Of a DNA stretch of 11,539 nucleotides, positions 6,413 through 11,539 are shown piece by piece; position 1 is the stretch's first letter; each line of letters begins with the position of its first letter. Position numbers and translations under genes: made by a program. The stretch covers positions 1 through 11,539 of the forward strand of contig CAYPZI010000093.1 in assembly GCA_964415185.1 (NCBI GenBank), given 5' to 3'. Under the pieces are notes generated by a model that was not told the DNA's origin, made no database searches, and was given only the letters and a program-made list of their open reading frames with translations. The DNA is from CAYVBJ01 sp964415185. GTDB lineage: Bacteria; Bacteroidota; Rhodothermia; Balneolales; Balneolaceae.

Positions 6413-6901
6413 ATGCCATCATTTGATATCGTAAACCAGGTAGATGTCCAGGAAGTGGATAATGCAGTAAATAATACATTGAAAGAAGTGTCAACGAGAT
6501 ATGACTTCCGGGGACTTCATACCGAAGTTACTTTCGACCGAAAGGAGAATAAGATTCATATTCAGGCAGCTGAATCGATGAAGTTACAGGCCGTCAGGGA
6601 GATGCTTATAAAACATTTTGTAAAACGCGGGCTGAAGCCGCAGGTACTTGATTTCGGAAAAGCAGAGGGAAGCAGTTCGGGCTCGGTTAAAGTTACCGCA
6701 AATATCCAGGAAGGGATCGACCGGGAGACGGCAAAAAAAATTGTAAAAACAATAAAAGATACCAAACTGAAAGTTCAGCCGGCCATCCAGGAAGACCAGG
6801 TGCGTGTAACAGGGAAAAAGATCGACGACCTGCAGGAAGTGATTCAGCTTTTGAAGAGCAAGGATTTTGGAGTTCCGCTTCAGTTTGTGAATTTGCGTTG
6901 A
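6413..6901 (+). CDS. yajQ: YajQ family nucleotide-binding protein
   Basis: A 162-residue protein, full length for the YajQ family (about 163). It has the diagnostic opening MPSFDIVNQVDVQEVDNAVN and the TRYDFRG motif (28-34). The second half carries the family's KVTANIQEGIDRETAKKIVK helix and the ending DFGVPLQFVNLR. The fold has two ferredoxin-like domains. Members have been reported to bind cyclic di-GMP or nucleic acid; the role here is not shown by the sequence. It is the first gene of the long plus-strand run, 79 nt before rplM, but a promoter-like site in that gap suggests separate transcription. Confidence 0.95.
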   Translation: MPSFDIVNQVDVQEVDNAVNNTLKEVSTRYDFRGLHTEVTFDRKENKIHIQAAESMKLQAVREMLIKHFVKRGLKPQVLDFGKAEGSSSGSVKVTANIQEGIDRETAKKIVKTIKDTKLKVQPAIQEDQVRVTGKKIDDLQEVIQLLKSKDFGVPLQFVNLR

Positions 6902-6905
6902 CCTA

Positions 6906-6937
6906 TTGCAATCCAATAGTTTTACCCTTATTTTTTG
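6906..6937 (+). promoter_or_regulatory. Probable rplM-rpsI promoter
   Basis: TTG (6906-6908), a 20-nt spacer, then TATTTTTTG (6929-6937) closely follow the Bacteroidota TTG/TAnnTTTG promoter layout, with one extra T in the -7 box. Transcription would begin about 6944, giving a leader of roughly 35 nt before the rplM GTG. Confidence 0.5.
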
Positions 6938-6980
6938 TGACTTGTCAACTTTTCAAATTTATTAAACAACAGAGAAACTC

Positions 6981-7424
6981 GTGAATACGATTTCAAACAA
7001 AACATTTTCAGCCAAACCGGCAGATATTGATAAAAAATGGGTCCTTATAGATGCGGAAGATGTGCCGCTCGGCCGGCTGGCCAGCAAGGTTGCAGCTATA
7101 CTGAGAGGCAAGCACAAACCCGAGTTTACACCTCACATGGATACCGGCGACAATGTGATTGTTATCAACGCTGAGAAAGCTGCCCTCACCGGTAAAAAAA
7201 TGACCGACAAACTCTATTATCGCCATACAGGCTACCCGGGAGGTGAAAAATTTACACCCGCATACGAAATGCTCGAAAAAGACCCGACATCACTCGTGAC
7301 CAAAGCTGTGCGCGGAATGCTGCCCAAAAACAGGCTCGGGCGAAAACTTCTTACAAACCTGCGCGTTTACGCAGGACCCACACACACCCAGGGTGCACAA
7401 CAACCGGAAAAGATTGAAATCTGA
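6981..7424 (+). CDS. rplM: 50S ribosomal protein L13
   Basis: A 147-residue protein matching L13 throughout: WVLIDAEDVPLGRLAS (25-40), the RGKHKPEFTPHMDTGDNVIVIN core (43-64), YRHTGYPGG and the C-terminal GMLPKNRLGRKL with its rRNA-contacting basic residues. L13 is an early-assembling large-subunit protein. The start is the GTG at 6981. The short N-terminal stretch NTISNKTFSAKP before the core is typical of this lineage, and no Shine-Dalgarno is present (ACAACAGAGAAACTC precedes it). It pairs with rpsI 8 nt downstream, the near-universal L13-S9 arrangement. Confidence 0.97.
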   Translation: MNTISNKTFSAKPADIDKKWVLIDAEDVPLGRLASKVAAILRGKHKPEFTPHMDTGDNVIVINAEKAALTGKKMTDKLYYRHTGYPGGEKFTPAYEMLEKDPTSLVTKAVRGMLPKNRLGRKLLTNLRVYAGPTHTQGAQQPEKIEI

Positions 7425-7432
7425 ATTATACT

Positions 7433-7819
7433 ATGCCTAAAGCCAACTATATCGGAAGACGTAAAACATCCACAGCCAGGCTTTATATCCAGCCGGGCAA
7501 AGGTGAGTTCACTGTAAACGGAACACCGATTGACCAGTATTTTGATACCCAGGCTAAAATTAATGTAGCCAAACTTCCTCTTGAAGTAACCGAAAAAGAT
7601 GGAGAATACGACGTGAAAGTTACTGTCCGCGGCGGCGGAATCACCGGGCAATCGGGAGCTATTCAGCTTGCGCTTGCAAGGGCTATTGACGACCTGAACG
7701 AGGACGTCCATACGGCGCTGAAACAGAAAAACCTTCTTACACGTGACGACCGCATGGTTGAACGAAAAAAATACGGACAGCCGAAAGCCAGGAAAAAATT
7801 CCAGTTTTCAAAACGATAA
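7433..7819 (+). CDS. rpsI: 30S ribosomal protein S9
   Basis: A 128-residue S9 with the N-terminal IGRRKTSTARLYIQPGKGEFTVNG block. The central VRGGGITGQSGAIQLALARA helix follows, and the conserved C-terminal tail KKYGQPKARKKFQFSKR ends with the arginine that reaches toward P-site tRNA in known ribosomes. The ATG lies 8 nt after the rplM stop, so the two are almost certainly one transcript. No Shine-Dalgarno is visible in that gap, so translational coupling or A-rich initiation is likely. Confidence 0.97.
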   Translation: MPKANYIGRRKTSTARLYIQPGKGEFTVNGTPIDQYFDTQAKINVAKLPLEVTEKDGEYDVKVTVRGGGITGQSGAIQLALARAIDDLNEDVHTALKQKNLLTRDDRMVERKKYGQPKARKKFQFSKR

Positions 7820-7869
7820 TGAAAACCTGGCATTACGGTTCAGAGCCCTGTTCATCATCATTTGCATGA

Positions 7870-7892
7870 AACGGCAGCATATATCCGCCGTT
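7870..7892 (+). terminator. Stem-loop after rpsI, possible weak terminator
   Basis: AACGGC (7870-7875) and GCCGTT (7887-7892) form a perfect 6-bp stem with an 11-nt loop, 50 nt after the rpsI stop. There is no T run after it. An overlapping alternative stem CCGC/GCGG (7885-7888, 7894-7897) also exists. It may be a processing signal rather than a terminator. Confidence 0.3.
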
Positions 7893-7922
7893 AGCGGGGA
7901 CAATCGTATGGTACTATTTTAG
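7891..7922 (+). promoter_or_regulatory. Probable rpsB-tsf promoter
   Basis: TTAG (7891-7894), a 20-nt gap and TATTTTAG (7915-7922) match the Bacteroidota TTTG/TAnnTTTG promoter with one mismatch in each box. Transcription from about 7928 would place the whole folded region at 7943-8007 inside the rpsB leader. Confidence 0.4.
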
Positions 7923-7942
7923 AATTTACATTTAATCACACA

Positions 7943-8007
7943 TACACAACGACCCGGTGCCGGGTGTCCGTCAGTTGACGGGTTGGCTTCCGGGGGTGAC
8001 TTGTGTA
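7943..8007 (+). promoter_or_regulatory. Structured rpsB leader, candidate autoregulatory RNA
   Basis: A closing stem TACACAA (7943-7949) / TTGTGTA (8001-8007) encloses two GC-rich hairpins: ACCCG-GTGC-CGGGT (7952-7965) and CCGTC-AGTT-GACGG (7968-7981). In a second fold the first hairpin opens. ACCCGG then pairs with CCGG..GGGT (7990-7997) and GCC (7959-7961) with GGC (7985-7987), around the unchanged second hairpin. Ribosomal protein S2 is known to repress its own rpsB-tsf mRNA through a leader structure in gamma-proteobacteria. This region is in the right place for an equivalent, but whether it binds S2 is inference. The rpsB ATG follows 31 nt later without a nearby Shine-Dalgarno. Confidence 0.55.
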
Positions 8008-8038
8008 GAGGATAAACTCAAAAACGATACATACTTAC

Positions 8039-8905
8039 ATGACAAAACCAGCATCTTTAGAAGAACTGCTTAAGGCAGGTGCCCATTTCGGGCATCTCAC
8101 CCGCCGCTGGAACCCGAAAATGAAAGAATTCATTTTCATGCAGCGAAACGGGATTCACATCATCGATTTAAAGAAAACCCACAAGTATCTCGAAGAGGCA
8201 CTTCAGGAAGTTTCAAACCTTGCACGGGCGGGTAAAACCATCCTGTTTGTGGGTACCAAAAAGCAGGCACAGGATATTGTAAAAACCGAGGCAATCCGTT
8301 GCGGCATGCCATTTATCACGCATCGCTGGCTCGGAGGCATGCTCACCAATTTCAGTACCGTGAGAAAAAGCATTTCGCGGATGGAAGATATCGAGCGAAT
8401 GAAAAAAGACGGCACGTTCGACGAACTGACCAAAAAAGAAGGCCTTATGCTGGAGCGTGAGCGAGAGAAGCTTGAACTCACCCTCGGCGGTATCGCCAAT
8501 ATGACCCGCATCCCGGGCGCCGTATTTGTAGTGGATACCATTAAGGAACATATTGCAGTAAATGAGGCAGTAAAATTGAATGTACCGATTATTGCAATGG
8601 TGGATACTAACAGCGATCCTGATATTCCCGATTATATTATTCCGTGTAATGACGACTCGGCAAGAACCATTCAGCTTATCACTACCCAAATAGCCGATGC
8701 CATTATTGAGGGTAATGCCGAGCGTGAAGCCATGAAGGAAGAAGAACTCTTTGAACAGGCAGCTGAAGAAGCCAGAAAAGAAGATGCCGGCAGCAAAGAC
8801 CAGAAAGAAGAAGGCACCAAAACCAGGCGGCGGAAAAGAAAAAGAAAATCTACGGATGAAACCCGGAAAGAAGCAAAAGCCGGGTCATCCGATGAAGAAG
8901 AGTAG
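8039..8905 (+). CDS. rpsB: 30S ribosomal protein S2 with long charged C-terminal tail
   Basis: A 288-residue protein. Residues 1-225 are a complete S2: LLKAGAHFGHLTRRWNPKM (11-29), IHIIDLKKT (39-47), VGTKKQAQ (71-78), HRWLGGMLTN (95-104), IPGAVFVVD (158-166) and VDTNSDPDIPDYIIPCNDDS (188-207). The remainder (about 226-288) is a low-complexity tail: acidic, then a basic run RRRKRKRK (263-270), ending GSSDEEE. Such tails occur in S2 of this group, and the length exceeds the E. coli protein by nearly 50 residues. S2 joins the small subunit late and sits near S1 and the mRNA exit. It heads the rpsB-tsf unit behind a folded leader. Its ATG lacks a Shine-Dalgarno. Confidence 0.97.
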   Translation: MTKPASLEELLKAGAHFGHLTRRWNPKMKEFIFMQRNGIHIIDLKKTHKYLEEALQEVSNLARAGKTILFVGTKKQAQDIVKTEAIRCGMPFITHRWLGGMLTNFSTVRKSISRMEDIERMKKDGTFDELTKKEGLMLEREREKLELTLGGIANMTRIPGAVFVVDTIKEHIAVNEAVKLNVPIIAMVDTNSDPDIPDYIIPCNDDSARTIQLITTQIADAIIEGNAEREAMKEEELFEQAAEEARKEDAGSKDQKEEGTKTRRRKRKRKSTDETRKEAKAGSSDEEE

Positions 8906-8948
8906 GATGAAATTGCTAACTGTAACTGATTAGATTGATTGACGAACC

Positions 8949-9782
8949 ATGAGTATTAGTGCAAAAGACGTAAAAGAACTTCGGGAAAAAACCGGGGCCG
9001 GGATGATGGACTGTAAAAAGGCTCTCACCGAAGCCGGTGGCGATATGGAAAAAGCCATTGAAATCCTTCGAAAAAAAGGACAGAAAGTCTCCGAAAAACG
9101 GGCAGACAGGGAAGCCAACCAGGGGCTCATCCTCACCCGCATCAGTGATAACGGGAAAAAAGCGGCGGCAATCGAAATCAATTGTGAAACCGATTTTGTA
9201 GCCAGAAACGAAGATTTCCAAAAGAAAGCCGAAACATTTCTGGATGCAGCTTTTGAATACGAGGTATCCTCGCTTGACGAGCTTTTAAAAACGGAGGTTA
9301 ACGGGCTTACGATCGAAGACCATCTGAAAGATATGGTTGGTAAAATCGGTGAAAAGATTGAAATCAGCCGTGTGATCTTCAGCAAATCGGAAGGTACATT
9401 CGTGGATTACATCCATCCCGGAAACCAACTGGGCGTGCTGGTGGAATTTGCCGGCGACATTGACAGCGAATCGGTGGGCAAGGATATTGCCATGCAGATT
9501 GCTGCGATGAATCCGCTGGCCGTAAACCGGGACAGTGTTGACAGCTCGGTCATCGACAAAGAGCTTGAAATTGCAAAAGAACAGCTTATTAATGAAGGCA
9601 AACCGGCCGAGATTGCAGAAAAAGCAGCTCAGGGAAAATTGCGCCGGTTTTATGAAGAGCGGGTTCTGCTTGAACAGAAATATGTAAAAGATAACGGCAT
9701 CACCGTCAGCGAGCTGCTGGAGAAAGAAAATGCGCCCACGGTGGTTTCATTCCATCGCATGCAGTTGGGCGAAAACTCCTGA
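8949..9782 (+). CDS. tsf: Translation elongation factor Ts
   Basis: A 277-residue protein of normal length. The N-terminal UBA-like domain reads ISAKDVKELREKTGAGMMDC (3-22) plus KKALTEAGGDMEKAIEILRKKG. The motif TDFVARNEDF (81-90) contains the Asp-Phe pair that enters EF-Tu to displace Mg-GDP. The core continues with HPGNQLGVLVEF and AMNPLAVNRD, and ends in the dimerisation and coiled region KAAQGKLRRFYEERVLLEQ. EF-Ts catalyses GDP-GTP exchange on EF-Tu in the cytoplasm. It follows rpsB by 43 nt, the standard pairing, and the unit ends in a strong intrinsic terminator 10 nt after the stop. No Shine-Dalgarno precedes the ATG. Confidence 0.97.
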   Translation: MSISAKDVKELREKTGAGMMDCKKALTEAGGDMEKAIEILRKKGQKVSEKRADREANQGLILTRISDNGKKAAAIEINCETDFVARNEDFQKKAETFLDAAFEYEVSSLDELLKTEVNGLTIEDHLKDMVGKIGEKIEISRVIFSKSEGTFVDYIHPGNQLGVLVEFAGDIDSESVGKDIAMQIAAMNPLAVNRDSVDSSVIDKELEIAKEQLINEGKPAEIAEKAAQGKLRRFYEERVLLEQKYVKDNGITVSELLEKENAPTVVSFHRMQLGENS

Positions 9783-9792
9783 CATATTTTAA

Positions 9793-9823
9793 AAAAAAGG
9801 CTACCTTCAGGGTGGCCTTTTTT
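9793..9823 (+). terminator. Intrinsic terminator after tsf
   Basis: AAAAAAGGCTACC (9793-9805) pairs with GGTGGCCTTTTTT (9811-9823) over 13 bp with a single T-G wobble around a TTCAG loop. The right arm ends in six T. It lies 10 nt after the tsf stop and 28 nt before the pyrH start. It should end or attenuate rpsB-tsf transcription, and because of its A-rich left arm it can also work on the other strand. Confidence 0.85.
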
Positions 9824-9850
9824 GTATCCGGTAACTTTATCAGAACAATC

Positions 9851-10576
9851 GTGGCAAATCAATACAAAAGAATACTACTCAAATTAAGCGGTGAAGCCCT
9901 GCTGGGTGAACAGGGACATGGCATTGACGGAAATATCCTTACTCAATATGCCGATGAGATCAAATCGGTGCATGACGAAGGCCTGGAAGTATCTATTGTA
10001 ATCGGCGGCGGAAACATTTTCAGAGGCGTTAAAGGTGCCACCCTTGGCATGGACCGCGTTCAGGGCGACTACATGGGAATGCTGGCAACCATGATCAACA
10101 GCATGGCATTGCAGGATGCCCTCGAGCGGAAAGGAGTCCAGACACGCCTGATGAGTGCCATCCGGATGGAAGAAATAGCCGAGCCTTACATCAGGCGAAG
10201 AGCCATCCGCCACCTGGAAAAAGGGCGTGTAATTATTTTCGGCGCGGGAACGGGCAATCCCTATTTTACCACCGACACCGCCGCATCTCTCAGGGCTATT
10301 GAAATTGAAGCCGATGTGATTCTGAAAGGAACACGTGTAAACGGTATTTACGATTCCGATCCCGAGGAGAACCCCGATGCCGAAAAATTTGATGAAATCA
10401 GCGGGGATGAAATTCTCAGAAGAAAACTGAACGTAATGGACCTGACTGCGTTCACCCTCTGCAGGGAAAATAAAACTCCTTTTGTGGTCTTTAACATGAA
10501 CATACCCGGTAATTTTAAAAGGGTAGTTTGCACTGATGAAACGGTCGGCTCAACTGTAGTTTGGGATGATGAGTAG
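9851..10576 (+). CDS. pyrH: Uridylate (UMP) kinase
   Basis: A 241-residue protein, the usual bacterial PyrH length. It belongs to the amino-acid-kinase fold and phosphorylates UMP to UDP in pyrimidine nucleotide synthesis, normally as a hexamer controlled by GTP and UTP. Visible motifs are YKRILLKLSGEALLG (5-19), VIGGGNIFRG (50-59), RVQGDYMGMLATMINSMALQ (69-88), GAGTGNPYFTTDTAA (131-145) and KGTRVNGIYDSDP (159-171). The start is set at GTG 9851 (MANQYKR). An earlier in-frame GTG at 9812 lies inside the tsf terminator stem and would add 13 residues unlike the family. No clear Shine-Dalgarno is present. Confidence 0.95.
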   Translation: MANQYKRILLKLSGEALLGEQGHGIDGNILTQYADEIKSVHDEGLEVSIVIGGGNIFRGVKGATLGMDRVQGDYMGMLATMINSMALQDALERKGVQTRLMSAIRMEEIAEPYIRRRAIRHLEKGRVIIFGAGTGNPYFTTDTAASLRAIEIEADVILKGTRVNGIYDSDPEENPDAEKFDEISGDEILRRKLNVMDLTAFTLCRENKTPFVVFNMNIPGNFKRVVCTDETVGSTVVWDDE

Positions 10577-10650
10577 ATTTTTTAAATTTCCTGTTATATT
10601 CAGGTTTTAAAAAGATACTAACCACGAAGAATCCATAAGCTATTAAAATC

Positions 10651-11220
10651 ATGATTCCGGACGAACTGAAAACCATTATCTCTGAGACATCTCAACAGAT
10701 GGACGAGGCCGTTAATTTCTGCAAAAAAGAATTTGCTCACATACGGGCCGGCAAGGCATCTCCTACCCTGCTCGATAATATTAAAGTAAATTATTACGGC
10801 TCTCAAACCCCGTTAAACCAGCTTGCCAATGTGAGTGCGCCGGAACCGAGGCTGCTTACGGTACAGCCGTATGACAAATCCGTCATCGAGGATATTGAAA
10901 AAGCCATTATGGCTTCGGGACTCGGGTTGAACCCGAACAATGACGGTGTTTTAATCCGTATACCCCTTCCCATTTTATCGGAAGAGCGAAGGAAGGAACT
11001 GGTAAAGCACGCGCGGGAAGTGGCTGAAAATGCAAGGATAAGTGTCCGCAATACACGGCGGGATGCCAATGACCACATCCGGAAAAAGGTTGATGAAGAG
11101 TCGCTTCCAGAAGACTCCAAATACGAAGCCGAGGAACGGGTTCAGGAACTGACCGACAGCCATACCAAAAAGATCGACGAAGCGCTTGAACAGAAAGAGA
11201 AAGAGATTATGACGGTTTAG
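10651..11220 (+). CDS. frr: Ribosome recycling factor
   Basis: A 189-residue RRF (family about 185). It has the head-domain start FAHIRAGKASPTLLDNIKVNYYGSQTPLNQLANVS (30-64), the LLTVQPYDKSVIEDIEKAI strand-helix, NNDGVLIRIPLPILSEERRKELVKHA (about 97-122), and the long third helix with ARISVRNTRRDANDHIRKK, finishing in a charged coil QKEKEIMTV. With EF-G it splits the post-termination ribosome. It follows pyrH by 74 nt, the common pyrH-frr pair. That gap contains only a weak CCTG/CAGG hairpin (around 10590-10605) and no Shine-Dalgarno. The ATG at 10651 matches the family start. Confidence 0.96.
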   Translation: MIPDELKTIISETSQQMDEAVNFCKKEFAHIRAGKASPTLLDNIKVNYYGSQTPLNQLANVSAPEPRLLTVQPYDKSVIEDIEKAIMASGLGLNPNNDGVLIRIPLPILSEERRKELVKHAREVAENARISVRNTRRDANDHIRKKVDEESLPEDSKYEAEERVQELTDSHTKKIDEALEQKEKEIMTV

Positions 11221-11539
11221 GGTATTATTTAGTGAAAACTGAAAACGCAAAAGTGAAAAGTGGGGCAATCGGCTATCGGCTCCCTTCGTGCCTTCGTGGC
11301 AAACCGGGGCTGAAACACCAAAATCCTGCCACCTTATTTCACGCGAAGTACGCCAAGATCCCGCAAAGCGCAAATTCTTATTCCGCGAACTTTGCGACTG
11401 CTTCGCGCCCTCTGCGTGAACCCCCCCCGGGGCATGATATAAAAAAACACCACTATCGTTCCACAAGCTCAAACCCGTACCGCACCACCTGCTGCAAGCC
11501 GGTTTCTTTCTACAGATTCATTCTCTTTCCTTCAATTCG
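11221..11539. other. Gene-free tail of the window
   Basis: About 320 bp after frr with no convincing gene. It starts with short AGTGAAAA-type direct repeats (11231-11260). CCTTCGTGCCTTCGTGGC follows (11283-11300), then a nested inverted repeat and an eight-C run (11421-11428). At the right edge a short minus-strand frame ends in GLQQVVRYGFELVER (stop at 11455-11453), but an in-frame TAG at 11512-11510 breaks it. No intrinsic terminator for frr is evident. Confidence 0.5.
11338..11420. repeat. GCG/AAG-rich nested inverted repeat
   Basis: TTCACGC (11338-11344) pairs with GCGTGAA (11414-11420), GCGAAG (11343-11348) with CTTCGC (11401-11406), and CGCAAA (11369-11374) with TTTGCG (11391-11396). 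The wording (CACGCGAAG, CGCAAAGCGCAAA, TTTGCG) is that of a widespread intergenic repeat style that I recall from Bacteroidota genomes. No coding frame is supported across it. Confidence 0.55.

Noticed and set aside
11453..11509. Minus-strand coding tail ending GLQQVVRYGFELVER
   Set aside because: It looks protein-like, but an in-frame TAG sits 18 codons upstream and the other frames close quickly. Only 27 more bases are visible, so a gene or pseudogene cannot be supported.
1..11539. CRISPR array, tRNA or rRNA genes
   Set aside because: No regularly spaced direct repeats, and no tRNA cloverleaf or rRNA core sequence was recognised on either strand.

Overview
The window looks like chromosome from a member of the Bacteroidota/Balneolota/Rhodothermota group. 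Three things point there. The proteins are of types common in that group: a six-bladed beta-propeller lipoprotein, SMP-30-like, DUF4112 and DUF456 proteins, and an S2 with a long charged tail. The translation genes lack Shine-Dalgarno sequences. Several promoter-like sites match the Bacteroidota pattern (TTG/TTTG, about 20 nt, TAnnTTTG). The species assignment is inference; the gene calls do not depend on it.

Left part (1-6412) is loosely packed accessory sequence. Minus-strand genes are a 58-codon piece resembling the two ends of an Eco57I-type restriction-modification protein (cut by the window edge), an SMP-30-like lipoprotein and a DUF4112 membrane protein. A 913-bp gene-free gap follows, holding two ~100-nt inverted copies of a three-hairpin element. 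Next are plus-strand DUF456 and a three-TM protein with a His/Asp/HxH-rich C-terminal domain, separated by a 115-bp palindromic element. A convergent gap with interleaved inverted repeats leads to two minus-strand genes: an 83-aa two-TM protein and a beta-propeller lipoprotein. The following 675-bp gap holds a GC-rich, foldable insert behind a promoter-like box.

Right part (6413-11220) is conserved core sequence, all on the plus strand: yajQ, rplM-rpsI (8 nt apart), a 219-nt gap with a promoter-like site and a structured leader, rpsB, tsf, an intrinsic terminator, pyrH and frr. L13 and S9 build the two ribosomal subunits. S2 and EF-Ts supply ribosome assembly and EF-Tu recycling, UMP kinase feeds pyrimidine nucleotide synthesis, and ribosome recycling factor ends each translation cycle.

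The last ~320 bp (11221-11539) contain no convincing gene. They hold a GCG/AAG-rich nested inverted repeat of a kind familiar from Bacteroidota intergenic DNA, and an eight-C run.

The observations most worth checking are: the inverted hairpin-element pair, where all three hairpins show compensatory changes and G-U pairs favour one strand; the R-M end-to-end remnant at 1-174; the candidate rpsB leader with two competing folds; the GC-rich folded insert at about 6009-6200; and the orphan membrane protein with a metallopeptidase-like metal-ligand pattern.
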